NCBI GenBank assembly: GCA_902590435.1
Contig: CACIWU010000004.1
Coordinates: 1 to 53,924 of the forward strand
DNA from: an uncultured SAR324 cluster bacterium
Lineage (GTDB): Bacteria > SAR324 > NAC60-12
Direction: 5' to 3'
Length of the DNA stretch: 53,924 nucleotides
The notes beneath the pieces were generated by a model. It worked only from the letters and a program-made list of their open reading frames with translations, searched no databases and was not told the DNA's origin. Shown here piece by piece: positions 37,064 through 48,321 of this stretch (within the stretch, counting starts at the first letter, position 1; the number at the start of each line of letters is the position of its first letter). Made by a program: the position numbers and the translations under genes.

Positions 37064-39808
37064 TCATTCGCTAAAAAATATTCTTTTTCTTCGCTCAGAT
37101 ATAGTTCCTTGAAAATTTCTGGCAAATACTGATATTTCATTTTTTCCATTTCTCAATTTAATCTTAGTACTAAAACTAAATCCTTTCTTAAAAAATAAAT
37201 CCTCCTCATAATTGTCAACTTTTTTATCATTCTCAATATAAAAAACTTTCTTATCATTTAAATGTACATACAAATCTCGTAAATTAGAAGAGTTTTGAAC
37301 TTGACCGTTTAAAACAACTGTTTGTGAGTTTGTTACTCTACTTAAAATATTTCCATCATTGTCATTTAGATTTAACAAATTTATGATGGGTATCATTTCT
37401 TCTTTTTCAGAAAATTCTTCATTCAAGTTCCACTTCTTTACAATTATTGGATTGCCTGACTTCATGTCAACTATTTCGAGTTTTATTTTTCCAAGATTTT
37501 TGGAATTATTAATTGGTTGAAAAAGGAAAAAATCACTTTTTTCAGTACCTGGCAATAAATTTTTTAAAATAATTTTTCCTCTATTTATCCTGAATAAACC
37601 TTCAGATCCTCTAATTTTCAGCAAAACTTCTGGAAGTATTTTTTCATCCTGATTGATTAAATTAAATCTCAAGGCAATTATTTCACCTTTTTGTGTTTTA
37701 GTATCACCGTTACCTTTACTTCCATACTCTCCATTGTCATACATTTTAGTAGTAAATCCAAAAGATGGATTTGTTTTGGGTAAGAAGTTTAAATTTTTAC
37801 TTTCTGACTTTAACTGATTCATTTTATTATCAAAAAGTATAACCTCAACTAATTCTGCCTCCTCCATGTCTCCAATATTATATTTTAAATTTAATTGTTG
37901 AGAACGAGTTTCTCCAGGTAAAATTTTTCCCAAAGGGAATTCCAATCCATCTAACAAAACATTACTTGCTTTTGTAACTGCAAACAATCTATTTGCTTCC
38001 TGATTCCCAAGATTATGAATTTCAACTTTTATAACCAAAATTCCATCTGAAATTTTTTCTGATTCCCATTTAAAATTAATATCTTCAGGAAAAGGAGTTT
38101 GTGTAAACTCACTCAAGCTCCAATCAACTCCTAACTCATTAAGTTTACGATGTATTTTTCTACTTTGTACTATCTCAAATTCCCTAAATATTTTTTTAAA
38201 ATCAAAAATTATATTTTCTGGATTCCAACTCTCTAAAAACTTTATAGAAGCTTTAACAAAAATATCAGATTTTAATTTATCAATGTAAGATTTATAGCTT
38301 ATTATTTCCGATAATTTTTTGCTATTATTGCTCAAATAATTTATTCTGTAAGACACTGAATTAAGTGAGTTATTAACCAATTTATTTGCTTCGAAAAATC
38401 TAAATCTTACATCACCTAAATTTTTACCATTTTCAACAATTTCTTTTTCCAAATTATTGACATTTTCAGAAATATAAATTGGGACTAAAATAAGGGATGG
38501 CTCTACACCAATATTATGAATTGAATTGCCTGAAGGAGTTAAATATTCTCCGATAGTTAGCTTCAATCCTGATCCGTCTTTCAAATCCCAGAGTGTTTGT
38601 ACTGTACCTTTTCCGAAGCTTTTTTCTCCAATTAATATTGCCCGTTGATTCTGTTTTAAAGAAGCAGCAACTATTTCTGACGCGGAAGCACTACCTTTGT
38701 TTATAAGTACAACAAGTGGAATTTTTTCTAAAGTTTCTTCTAAAAACAATTTTTTTGATTCATGTATTTTTGAAACAGAAGGACCTATGGTGCTAACAAT
38801 TAGTTGTTTCCCAGGCAAAAATAAATCACTAACTTTGACTGCTTCTTCTAGTAAACCTCCGGGATTATTTCGTAAATCAAGTATTAATCCATCAATACCT
38901 TTCAAATCTTTTATTTTGTTTTTAACTTCTTTAGAAGTTCCTTTTTGAAAATTTTTTATTCGTATGTATCTGAAAGTTTTTTCAGCATTAACCAAATCAT
39001 ATTTAACAGCGCTTTCAACCTTGATTTCTTCTCTTAAAAGATTGAAATTTAATGTATTTGTATTACCTTTTCTAAAAACACTTAACTTCACTGTAGTCCC
39101 CAAATTACCACGTAACCTATGGAGAATTTCTTCAAGAGTCAAATACTCCGTTTTTTCATTATCAACTGCTACAATTCGATCAAGTGGTTGAAGTCCAGCT
39201 TTTGCGGCAGGACTTCCATCCATCGGCGATATTACAGTAAGATATCCATCTCTCATACCTACCACAAGTCCGACACCAGCAAAATGTCCTTCTATATTGA
39301 TATTAAAATCTCTATATATTTCACTAGGTAATAAAACTGAATATCCGTCCAATCTATTCAAAATTCCACGAACAAACACATGTTCAATTTGCAACTTTGA
39401 TAGATTGAGATTATTTTCCAATAGTATTTTCAACAATCTTTGTAATACATCCTGCAAACCTAAAATTCCATCCAATTCAGATATAGGAAGTAATATGGTT
39501 TCCTTTCCAAACACTATATTTAATTTTTGTGCGTTACCATCTGGATTAAATTTTGGAGAAATCCAGACTTCTGGAACAATTCTCTCGAGCTCGGTTAGGG
39601 CTCCACTAAGTAAAATTTTCGGATCTAATTTTTCTTGTTTTAAATAATCCAATTGTAAATGCATTAAAACCTCCGCAATCAGTAAGGATTCAGGATCATG
39701 CAATGGTGAGATGTAATTTTCATTATAACTTAACGAAGATTTGCAACCATTCAAAAGAATTGCAAAAAAAAATAACAAACTGATAAGACTATATTTTCGA
39801 GGGATCAT
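37064..39808 (-). CDS. S41 (CtpA-type) serine protease lipoprotein with long C-terminal extension
   Basis: Lipobox AILLNGCKSS; PDZ GVGLVVGMRDGYLTVISPMDGSPAAKAGL; catalytic GSASASEIVAAS and GEKSFGKGTVQT; about 400-aa C-terminal beta-rich part. Confidence 0.9.
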   Translation of the reverse strand: MIPRKYSLISLLFFFAILLNGCKSSLSYNENYISPLHDPESLLIAEVLMHLQLDYLKQEKLDPKILLSGALTELERIVPEVWISPKFNPDGNAQKLNIVFGKETILLPISELDGILGLQDVLQRLLKILLENNLNLSKLQIEHVFVRGILNRLDGYSVLLPSEIYRDFNINIEGHFAGVGLVVGMRDGYLTVISPMDGSPAAKAGLQPLDRIVAVDNEKTEYLTLEEILHRLRGNLGTTVKLSVFRKGNTNTLNFNLLREEIKVESAVKYDLVNAEKTFRYIRIKNFQKGTSKEVKNKIKDLKGIDGLILDLRNNPGGLLEEAVKVSDLFLPGKQLIVSTIGPSVSKIHESKKLFLEETLEKIPLVVLINKGSASASEIVAASLKQNQRAILIGEKSFGKGTVQTLWDLKDGSGLKLTIGEYLTPSGNSIHNIGVEPSLILVPIYISENVNNLEKEIVENGKNLGDVRFRFFEANKLVNNSLNSVSYRINYLSNNSKKLSEIISYKSYIDKLKSDIFVKASIKFLESWNPENIIFDFKKIFREFEIVQSRKIHRKLNELGVDWSLSEFTQTPFPEDINFKWESEKISDGILVIKVEIHNLGNQEANRLFAVTKASNVLLDGLEFPLGKILPGETRSQQLNLKYNIGDMEEAELVEVILFDNKMNQLKSESKNLNFLPKTNPSFGFTTKMYDNGEYGSKGNGDTKTQKGEIIALRFNLINQDEKILPEVLLKIRGSEGLFRINRGKIILKNLLPGTEKSDFFLFQPINNSKNLGKIKLEIVDMKSGNPIIVKKWNLNEEFSEKEEMIPIINLLNLNDNDGNILSRVTNSQTVVLNGQVQNSSNLRDLYVHLNDKKVFYIENDKKVDNYEEDLFFKKGFSFSTKIKLRNGKNEISVFARNFQGTISERRKRIFFSE

Positions 39809-39995
39809 TATGTAACACTTATTAAAGTTATTTTTTAAAAAATGTAACTTTTTAATAAAACAATTAAAAATACTAACACATTTTTTAAAATGTTTTTATA
39901 TTCAATACCTAATTTAAGCTTTAGATGATTCGAAAAAGATTTTTTTAAAATTAATCTTAAAAAGTCGAGCTTTGGCTTGATATTGAATAATCCTC

Positions 39996-41606
39996 ATGAT
40001 AGTAAAAACGCCTAATCTTAGTATTACTAGAAAATGGAATAAAAAATCACCTTATCTAATAAACATGAACATCGGTTCTCTACTTCAAAGACATGCCCTT
40101 TTTCGCTCTAATCACCTTGCTTTTGTAATTGGGAAAGAACGTTTAGACTTCTTTGAATTAAATCGTCGTGTTAATAAACTCTCAAACGCACTTCTATCTT
40201 CAGGCATTACTAAAGGTGAGAAAATGGCGACCATTCTTCCTAATTGTGAGGAATTAATGTTGCTATATTGGGCCGCTGCAAAAACAGGAATCGTTATAGT
40301 ACCTGGAAGTACCTTACTTCTTGATTCAGGGATAAAAAAGATGCTAGAAGATTCTGAATCAGTAATTGTGTTTGCTGATTCAAAATTTGAGAATACATTA
40401 AATAAGGTAAAAAAATACTTACCAAGTATTAAAAAGGAACACTGGATAATTTTAGGAGATGTAAACAAAAATTCGAAATTTCAAAATTTCAAAAATTTTA
40501 TCTCAAAATCTAATACTAAAGAACCTCCAGATGCAGAATTAAAAAATGATGATGTCTACAACATTATGTATTCAAGTGGAACAACTGGTGAACCAAAAGG
40601 AATAGTGCATACTCATTATGCGCGATCAAATTACTGCACTCACTTTGCTTCAGCTTGGCGAATGACACCAGAAAGTATAGTCCTTCACGCCGGTGCAATT
40701 GTATTTAATGGAGCTATGCTTGATTTAATGCCTTGGATGTTTCTAGGGGCTACTTACATATTGCACAAAAATTTTGAAGAAGAAAATGTTTTAAAAACTA
40801 TTGAGAAAGAAAATGTTACACATATTGTAATGGTTCCCTCTCAAATAATTAAATTGCTAAATCATCCGAGTTTTGAACCAAAAAAAATTAAATCTTTGGA
40901 AATGCTTTTAAGTGTTGGTGCACCATTATTATTTGAATATAAACAAAAAATTAATGACCTTTTGCCAGGAATTTTTTATGAACTTTATGGTGTTACAGAG
41001 GGGTTTTTTACATATTTAGATCGTGAAGATGCAATGCGCAAAATTGGTTCTGTTGGAAGCTCTCCACCATTTATTGATATTAAAATTTTTAAAGAAAACG
41101 GAAAAGAATGTAAATCAAGAGAAATCGGTGAAATATGTGGTCGTGGGCCAATGATGATGACTGGATACTATAAAAAACCTGAATTAACAAAAAAATCTAT
41201 CATTAATGGTTGGATGCATTCAGGTGATTTGGGTTATCTCGATGAAGATGGTTTTTTATATTTAGTAGATCGTTTAAAAGATATAATAATTAGTGGTGGA
41301 GTAAATATTTTCCCAAAAGATATTGAAGAAATAATAATAAATCATCCAGTAATATCTGAAGTTTCAGTATTTGGGGTCCCTCACAAAGATTGGGGTGAGA
41401 CACCAGTAGCTGCTGTTATTTTTCACCGAGGTAAAATAATTTCTAAAGAAGAATTAATTAAATGGACCAATGAAAGAGTAGATGCAAAATTTCAAAAAAT
41501 TACAGATATAAAAATATACGACTCATTCCCACGAAATATTGCAGGAAAAACACTCAAAAGAGAAATGCGTAAGTCATATTTAAAAAATAAGTTTAAACAT
41601 TTTTAG
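39996..41606 (+). CDS. AMP-dependent acyl-CoA synthetase/ligase
   Basis: YNIMYSSGTTGEPKGIVHTH, YELYGVTEG, GWMHSGDLGYLDEDGFLYLVDRLKDIIISGGVNIFPKDIE, KTLKREMR. Confidence 0.92.
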   Translation: MIVKTPNLSITRKWNKKSPYLINMNIGSLLQRHALFRSNHLAFVIGKERLDFFELNRRVNKLSNALLSSGITKGEKMATILPNCEELMLLYWAAAKTGIVIVPGSTLLLDSGIKKMLEDSESVIVFADSKFENTLNKVKKYLPSIKKEHWIILGDVNKNSKFQNFKNFISKSNTKEPPDAELKNDDVYNIMYSSGTTGEPKGIVHTHYARSNYCTHFASAWRMTPESIVLHAGAIVFNGAMLDLMPWMFLGATYILHKNFEEENVLKTIEKENVTHIVMVPSQIIKLLNHPSFEPKKIKSLEMLLSVGAPLLFEYKQKINDLLPGIFYELYGVTEGFFTYLDREDAMRKIGSVGSSPPFIDIKIFKENGKECKSREIGEICGRGPMMMTGYYKKPELTKKSIINGWMHSGDLGYLDEDGFLYLVDRLKDIIISGGVNIFPKDIEEIIINHPVISEVSVFGVPHKDWGETPVAAVIFHRGKIISKEELIKWTNERVDAKFQKITDIKIYDSFPRNIAGKTLKREMRKSYLKNKFKHF

Positions 41607-41639
41607 TACATAAAAAAAATCTTTTAAAGTATTTTTGAG

Positions 41640-41685
41640 CCTCTGTCCATTTTTTTAAAACATAAAAATTGGTTAGAGGTTTTTA
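41640..41685 (+). terminator. Rho-independent-like terminator after acyl-CoA synthetase gene
   Basis: CCTCTgtCCATTTTT ... AAAAATTGGttAGAGG followed by TTTTT. Confidence 0.6.
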
Positions 41686-41762
41686 ATTGTACATTTACAT
41701 ATAATCTCTGATAGACTGTTTTGCTAATTTGATACACTTGTATAATTATTTGCAGAGGAAAT

Positions 41763-43085
41763 TTGAACGAAAATAGATTATTCAAAAATTGGGAAAGAGC
41801 TTTAATCGTATTATTACATTTACCAAACAGATCAACCTCTGATATTAAGAATGCGATTAGTGAAATGACATCTCTGACATATTCGTTGGGTGGAAAAGTT
41901 ATTGGTAAAATTATTCAAACACGTACACAGATTGATCCTGCTTATTTTTTTGGTAAAGGTAAAATAAAAGAAATAAAGAATACAATAAAAAGAAAATCGG
42001 TAGATGCTGTACTAGTGGATAATCTTCTAGGCCCTAAACAAATACAAAATTTAGAGAAAATTTTAGAATGTGAAGTTTTGGATCGCACACAAGTAATTTT
42101 AGAGATTTTCGCAAAAAATGCTAGGACACGCGAAGCTAAACTCCAGATATATTTAGCACAATCGCAATATTTGTTACCTCGCTTAGTTGGCTTGTGGAAG
42201 CATTTGGATAGAGAGCGTGGAGGAATTGGAGCTTCTCGAGGTACAGGAGAAAAACAAATTGAGAAAGACAGACAATACCTTCGACATAGAATTACTCATT
42301 TAAAGACTCAGATAGAGCGTGTAGAGAGGGAACGCAATACTCAAAAACGTAGAAGGACTTCTTGCCTTAGAGTTAGCCTTGTTGGTTACACAAATGCTGG
42401 CAAATCAACCATTATGAATGCTTTAACAAATTCAAATCTAGTTGTAAAAGACCACTTGTTTGCCACACTTGATTCCACAACTAGACTCTTAGAAGAAGAG
42501 AGTAGACCAAAGGTGTTACTTTCTGATACGGTTGGTTTCATTGATAACCTACCACACGAATTAGTTGCAGCTTTTAGATCTACTTTATCTATAATTAGAG
42601 ATGCTGACTTACTCCTTCAAATAATTGATGCAAGCGAAAATATTGAAAAACATATAAAAACATCGGAGAATGTTTTAAAAGATCTAGAAGCACGAGCAAT
42701 TCCAATACTAAAGGTGTTTAACAAAATAGATATTATTTCAACTGAGAGATTACTATTATTGGAAAAATTATATCCAGAAGCATTTTTTGTTTCAGCATTA
42801 CAAGGTGAGTTTCTTGGCAAGAAAAATAAGTATGATTTAGTCGAAAAATTGAGAAAAAAGATACTTATATTTTTTGATGATCGCATGCAAACGAGAAGGA
42901 TTCGGCTTGACTACAAAAACTCTCAGAAATTATCCAGTATATACGAATGGAGTAAAGTAGACAAAATTGAATTTCAAGAGGAAGGTATTTTGATGACAGT
43001 AACTACAATCCCGGGAAATTTTGATCGATTACGTCATGACTTAGGTGATAAATTCACTGAATTGCAACAAAACATTAATGCATAG
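41763..43085 (+). CDS. hflX: GTPase HflX (ATG-less start TTG)
   Basis: QTRTQIDPAYFFGKGKIKEI, DRTQVILEIFAKNARTREAKLQ, GGIGASRGTGEKQIEKDRQ, VGYTNAGKSTIMNAL, DTVGFIDNLPHELVAAF. Confidence 0.94.
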   Translation: MNENRLFKNWERALIVLLHLPNRSTSDIKNAISEMTSLTYSLGGKVIGKIIQTRTQIDPAYFFGKGKIKEIKNTIKRKSVDAVLVDNLLGPKQIQNLEKILECEVLDRTQVILEIFAKNARTREAKLQIYLAQSQYLLPRLVGLWKHLDRERGGIGASRGTGEKQIEKDRQYLRHRITHLKTQIERVERERNTQKRRRTSCLRVSLVGYTNAGKSTIMNALTNSNLVVKDHLFATLDSTTRLLEEESRPKVLLSDTVGFIDNLPHELVAAFRSTLSIIRDADLLLQIIDASENIEKHIKTSENVLKDLEARAIPILKVFNKIDIISTERLLLLEKLYPEAFFVSALQGEFLGKKNKYDLVEKLRKKILIFFDDRMQTRRIRLDYKNSQKLSSIYEWSKVDKIEFQEEGILMTVTTIPGNFDRLRHDLGDKFTELQQNINA

Positions 43086-43220
43086 GTTAATTGAAAAACA
43101 TTTTTATTAATTCCCCTCCTTGGAAAGAACTATCTAATTTTAGATTTATCTTTGAAAAAATTTTTACATTGAATAAAATTTATTAAGTACGTCATAATTA
43201 TTTAAATTGAGAAATTTTTT

Positions 43221-44507
43221 ATGCAAAAATTTATAGTAAAAGGAGGGAATCAACTTTCTGGAAGTATAACTCCATCAGGCAATAAAAATGAAGCCTTACC
43301 AGTATTAGCAGCAACTTTATTAGCACAGGGACCAGTTATTTTAAAAAACTTACCTGATATTCTAGATATTTCTATAATGCTTGAACTCATTAATAGTCTT
43401 GGAGTAGTTGTAAAAAGAATTGATAAACATAGTTATAGTTTTGACTCAAGTCGTCTTATATCTTCAAAACCAGATCCAGATCAAGCTGAAAAAATTAGGG
43501 GATCTTTTCTTTTAGCAGGACCATTGTTAGCTCGAAAAAATTCAATTGATTTACCTGCACCTGGAGGTGACCGAATTGGTTTAAGACCCGTAAACACGCA
43601 CCTTCTTGCTCTTGAAAAACTAGGAGCTTCTATAAGCCAAAAACCAAATGGAATCTACAAGATGCGAACTTCTGGCTTGGTAGGAAATGAAATATATTTG
43701 GACGAAGCTAGTGTTATGGCTACGGAAAATTCAATTATGGCTGCAGTTACTGCGAAGGGAAAAACCATAATCTATAATGCTGCATGTGAACCGCACGTCC
43801 AGGGACTATGTAACTTTTTGGTAATGCTAGGAGCATCAATTAAAGGAATTGGAAGTAATTTATTAGTCATTGAAGGAGTAGATGAACTTTCAGGAGGTAA
43901 CTACAACATTCAACCAGACCATACTGAAGTCGGTTCATTTATTGGGTTAGCTGCTGTGACAAAAAGTGAAATACGAATTGAGAATGCAGGAGTCAAGTAT
44001 TTGCGTATGACTTGTCTGATGTTTGAGAAACTTGGTGTAGAAATAATAATTGATGGAGATAATTTATTAATTCCGAAAAGTCAAAAACTTACTATATCAA
44101 AAAATATATCAGGAGGTATTCCAAAAATAGATGATTCACCTTGGCCTGGATTCCCGGCAGACCTAACAAGTATTATGACTGTAGTTGCAACTCAATGTAA
44201 AGGAGCTGTTTTAATATTTGAAAAAATGTTTGAAAGCCGGTTATTTTGGGTAGACAAATTAATTGAAATGGGTGCACAAATTATAATATGTGATCCTCAT
44301 CGAGCAGTTGTGTCTGGACCAACTCCACTAAGAGGGGCAAAAGTTTCTTCTCCAGATATTAGGGCTGGAATGGCTTTGTTAATAGCAGCTCTGGGTGCAA
44401 AAGGAACTACAGAAATTCAAAACATTGATCAAATTGACAGAGGTTATGAAAATATTGACCAAAGATTGAAAAGTTTGGGCGCAAAGATTGAAAGGGTAAG
44501 AGATTAA
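43221..44507 (+). CDS. murA: UDP-N-acetylglucosamine 1-carboxyvinyltransferase
   Basis: [62 protein letters not shown]. Confidence 0.95.
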   Translation: MQKFIVKGGNQLSGSITPSGNKNEALPVLAATLLAQGPVILKNLPDILDISIMLELINSLGVVVKRIDKHSYSFDSSRLISSKPDPDQAEKIRGSFLLAGPLLARKNSIDLPAPGGDRIGLRPVNTHLLALEKLGASISQKPNGIYKMRTSGLVGNEIYLDEASVMATENSIMAAVTAKGKTIIYNAACEPHVQGLCNFLVMLGASIKGIGSNLLVIEGVDELSGGNYNIQPDHTEVGSFIGLAAVTKSEIRIENAGVKYLRMTCLMFEKLGVEIIIDGDNLLIPKSQKLTISKNISGGIPKIDDSPWPGFPADLTSIMTVVATQCKGAVLIFEKMFESRLFWVDKLIEMGAQIIICDPHRAVVSGPTPLRGAKVSSPDIRAGMALLIAALGAKGTTEIQNIDQIDRGYENIDQRLKSLGAKIERVRD

Positions 44508-44515
44508 AAATAGTA

Positions 44516-46969
44516 ATGACAAAAGAAAAAATATTATCCGAAGAACAGTTAAAAGTTTTGAAGGAAGAAAAAGAGATCCTATTAAAAGTTAAGCAAGGTC
44601 TTCTAATACTTGCCGCAGAGAATAAAAAAAGTGATATAGGTAACTTACAGTTCGAAAACATTATAGAATTGAGAGACTCTCTGTCTGATACCTTGCCAGA
44701 GGACATCCCAGCATTAATGGCTCAAATGGAGAGGATGGTTTTATTACATACTCATCAAGATAAAAACAAATTTTCTTCTAATTATAATTTAAACAACCCA
44801 TATTTTGCTCATATTCGTCTCGGTGAAGAAAATAGAAAGCGTGATTTGCTGATTGGAAATCAAAACTGTTTTTCAACTCACTTACCATGTCCAATAGTTG
44901 ATTGGAAAAATGCTCCTATAAGCAAAATATTTTATCGCTATAGAGAAGGAGATGAATATGTTGAAGATATAGGTGATCGAGAAATTGAAGGGAAATTGGT
45001 AATAAGGAGAATGTTACTTATAGAAAATGGGAATTTACTCAGAATAAATTGGCCAGGAGGATTTTTAGAAAATATCTCAACAAGAAAAGAAGAAAAAAAC
45101 AATTGGCATATAGTCAATATCAATAAACCAAAGCTAGAAATTGGACCAGAAAAAACCTTGAATGAACTTAACTTGTCTGAAAATGATGACTTTTATTCTG
45201 GAAAAAAGTCAAATTTAAATTTTTCTGGATACAGAATTGATAAACATCTTAGACAAATAACTGCGCTGGTAGATCCACAACAGTTTGAACTAATAACTCA
45301 TTCAGAATCTGGAATAGTTCTTATTCAAGGTGGTGCTGGCTCTGGGAAAACAACTGTCGCACTTCACAGACTTGCCTATTTAATGTCAAAAAAACCACTA
45401 CTATTTAAACCTAAAAATGTACTTCCTGTAGTTTTTGGTCCTGCACTGGCAAACTACATGTCAAAAGTTTTACCTGCATTAGGTGTAAATGGAGTAACCC
45501 CCAAAACTTATCATAAATGGGTGTCAGTTCTACGCCGAAATGTATTGCCAGAGCTACCTTCTAAATATTCTGAAAATACACCTATGGATGTGATAGAACT
45601 AAAAAGGCATCCACTTTGGTTAAATTACTACAAAGAAGAAATTCAAGAACGTACAAAAAGTTCCCGCAAATTGTTTATAGAAAATCTTTCAACCATTGAG
45701 GAGTTTGACTTAGTTCTCGATGCGTGGGATTTTTTGGATAACTTACCTCTGATCGCTAGATTATTGAGTTTGATTAGTTGGTCAAAAGGAGAATATTTAA
45801 TAAATTCTATAAATAAACTTTCTAGTACAAGAATGAAAAAAAGACTTCAAAATATTTTAGAAAAATCTTTTCCTGAATTGTTTATAACTCCTCATTTATT
45901 AATCCCTCAAATTTGGAATGACTGCCTTGTAAACAAAGAATTACTATATAAAACTGTAGAAAATCTTGCACCTGGAGAATTCAAAGAGAGTCAACTTAAT
46001 AGTGTTTGGACTTGGTCCGTAAGGCAGTATCAAAAAAGGTTGGAAAAAACAAATCTATTAGAAAAAGATAGGGTAGAAATAGATGAGCATGGAGATGGTT
46101 TAGAAAATAAAAAACAAAATTTGTCTGATGAAAAAGCTTTTTTGGACGAAGAAGATGATACACTATTACTTTTACTATATCAATTAATTATGGGGCCCTT
46201 AAAGAGAAAAAATAACCAGATACTTAAATATTCTCATTTAATGCTAGATGAAGCCCAAGATTTTGGAGCTCTAGAATTTCAACTTTTAGTAAGTTTAACC
46301 AATGAAAATCAACCAAGTGTAACATTAGCAGGAGATTTAGATCAAAGAATAATGCTTGGTAGAAAAAATGAAACATGGGAAGAATCACTATCTCATTTGA
46401 CTTTACCAAATGGGAAAAAACCAGATGTTACTGCATTAGAACCACTAAAAATTGGATACCGTTCAACTGCTGAAATAATGGAAATTGCAAAAAATATAAT
46501 TGGCACATATAGTGTAAATACTGAGTGGAACTCTGCTCGTAATGGAGTCCCAGTTGAATTATTTAGATTCAGAGAAAGAGGTACAATGATAGCATTTCTT
46601 TCAGAAATACTTGAAGATTTAACTATTCGAGAACCTCTTGCTAGTGTAGCTGTTTTAGTTCGTTCTCAAGAAACTGCTTTATCACTATATGAAGGCTTAC
46701 AACGAACAGATATAGCTAATATTCGCCTAATTAGAGATCAAGAATTTTCATTCACACCGGGAATTGATGTGACAAATATTGCCCAAACAAAAGGACTAGA
46801 ATTTGACACTGTAATCATAGCAGATGTTGACGCGTCAACATATGGCCCTGATATTCGGTCTAGACAATTGTTATATGTTGGAGTTACTAGAGCATCTCAT
46901 CAATTGTGGCTTTTACATTGTGGCAATAAATCAAACTTGATAGCAGGAATAAAAGAAAATTCTTATTAA
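44516..46969 (+). CDS. UvrD/HelD-like superfamily 1 helicase
   Basis: Walker A IQGGAGSGKTTVALHRLAYL, LMLDEAQDFGALEFQL, LAGDLDQRI, YVGVTRASHQLWLL. Confidence 0.9.
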   Translation: MTKEKILSEEQLKVLKEEKEILLKVKQGLLILAAENKKSDIGNLQFENIIELRDSLSDTLPEDIPALMAQMERMVLLHTHQDKNKFSSNYNLNNPYFAHIRLGEENRKRDLLIGNQNCFSTHLPCPIVDWKNAPISKIFYRYREGDEYVEDIGDREIEGKLVIRRMLLIENGNLLRINWPGGFLENISTRKEEKNNWHIVNINKPKLEIGPEKTLNELNLSENDDFYSGKKSNLNFSGYRIDKHLRQITALVDPQQFELITHSESGIVLIQGGAGSGKTTVALHRLAYLMSKKPLLFKPKNVLPVVFGPALANYMSKVLPALGVNGVTPKTYHKWVSVLRRNVLPELPSKYSENTPMDVIELKRHPLWLNYYKEEIQERTKSSRKLFIENLSTIEEFDLVLDAWDFLDNLPLIARLLSLISWSKGEYLINSINKLSSTRMKKRLQNILEKSFPELFITPHLLIPQIWNDCLVNKELLYKTVENLAPGEFKESQLNSVWTWSVRQYQKRLEKTNLLEKDRVEIDEHGDGLENKKQNLSDEKAFLDEEDDTLLLLLYQLIMGPLKRKNNQILKYSHLMLDEAQDFGALEFQLLVSLTNENQPSVTLAGDLDQRIMLGRKNETWEESLSHLTLPNGKKPDVTALEPLKIGYRSTAEIMEIAKNIIGTYSVNTEWNSARNGVPVELFRFRERGTMIAFLSEILEDLTIREPLASVAVLVRSQETALSLYEGLQRTDIANIRLIRDQEFSFTPGIDVTNIAQTKGLEFDTVIIADVDASTYGPDIRSRQLLYVGVTRASHQLWLLHCGNKSNLIAGIKENSY

Positions 46970-46997
46970 TTTTTTTAGAAAATTTTTCAGGTATTTC

Positions 46998-48272
46998 ATG
47001 AATACTAGAATTAACAAACAAATATTCAATTTAAAAGAGTCTGCTACTTTATACATTAACCAGTTAGCACTTGATTTAAGAGATAAAGGACAAAACATTT
47101 GCCACCTTGGATTTGGTGAATCTCCTTTTCCGGTTCCAAAAGCAATGCAAGATGAATTAAGCAATAATGTTCATAAAAAACATTATATTTCTGGAAATGG
47201 ACTACCTAAATTAAGAAAAGCAATTGCTAAATTCTTTAATAATAAATTTGGATACAACTACTCTTATGAGAATATTTTTATAGGACCAGGAAGTAAAGAG
47301 TTGATTTTTCAACTTGTATACTTGTTAGATGGTCCTTTGATGGTGCCCGCGCCAAGTTGGGTTAGTTACGGTCCTCATGCAACTATTAGGTCTAAAAAAT
47401 TCATTCCAATAAAAACTGATTTCGAGAATGGTTATCGTTTACAGGCTTCAGAATTGGAAAAAATTTGCAAACTTCAAAATAATAGACAAAAGATTTTAAT
47501 TCTTAATAATCCTTGCAACCCTACAGGAAGTGTACATAAGCCAGGTGAATTAAAGGATATTTCTGAAGTTTGTAGAAAACATGGTGTTATAGTTATTTCT
47601 GATGAAATATATGCACTGATAAATTTTGGAAATGAAATTTTTGAGGGAATTGCAAAATATTATCCTGAAGGTACAATTACTACTAGCGGTGTATCGAAAG
47701 CTTTTTCAGCAGGAGGGTGGCGTCTTGGCTTTGCAATGATACCAAAAGAATTAAGTATAATTGCAAAACCATTTTCAGCTTTTATCAGTGAAACTTTCAG
47801 CTGTGTAAGCGCACCTATTCAGCATGGAGTACTTCCAGCTTTTGAAAATTATGAATTAGTAAAAAATCATGTAGAAAATTGTAGAGATATTCATGGTATC
47901 GCAGGAAATTTTTTATATAAAAAATTTAAAGAAATAGGATTAAACTGTCCCAAACCGGAAGGAGCATTTTATTTGTTCCCAGACTTTGAGAATTTTAAAG
48001 AACTTTTAAATTCACGTGGGATTGTATCAAGTAATGAATTATGTAAAGTACTTTTAAAAGAAGCCCACGTCGCGCTTCTTCCTGGATCTAATTTTTATAT
48101 GAATGAAAATTTTTTTGCTGTTCGTGTAGCAAGTGTAGATTATAATGGGGCAAAAGTATTAAAGGATTTTTTAAAATATGATAAATTTAACGAAGAAACA
48201 TGTTTAAAAATATTTCCTAACTTATCAAAAGCATGCGATAATATCGATTCATGGTTGAAAAATAATGTATAA
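46998..48272 (+). CDS. Class I/II pyridoxal-phosphate aminotransferase
   Basis: LNNPCNPTGSVH, TTSGVSKAFSAGGWRLGFAMIP, PEGAFYLFPDF. Confidence 0.92.
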   Translation: MNTRINKQIFNLKESATLYINQLALDLRDKGQNICHLGFGESPFPVPKAMQDELSNNVHKKHYISGNGLPKLRKAIAKFFNNKFGYNYSYENIFIGPGSKELIFQLVYLLDGPLMVPAPSWVSYGPHATIRSKKFIPIKTDFENGYRLQASELEKICKLQNNRQKILILNNPCNPTGSVHKPGELKDISEVCRKHGVIVISDEIYALINFGNEIFEGIAKYYPEGTITTSGVSKAFSAGGWRLGFAMIPKELSIIAKPFSAFISETFSCVSAPIQHGVLPAFENYELVKNHVENCRDIHGIAGNFLYKKFKEIGLNCPKPEGAFYLFPDFENFKELLNSRGIVSSNELCKVLLKEAHVALLPGSNFYMNENFFAVRVASVDYNGAKVLKDFLKYDKFNEETCLKIFPNLSKACDNIDSWLKNNV

Positions 48273-48321
48273 AAACATCATTACATAATTCAAAATATAA
48301 TTTTTTTTAAATTACCATCTG

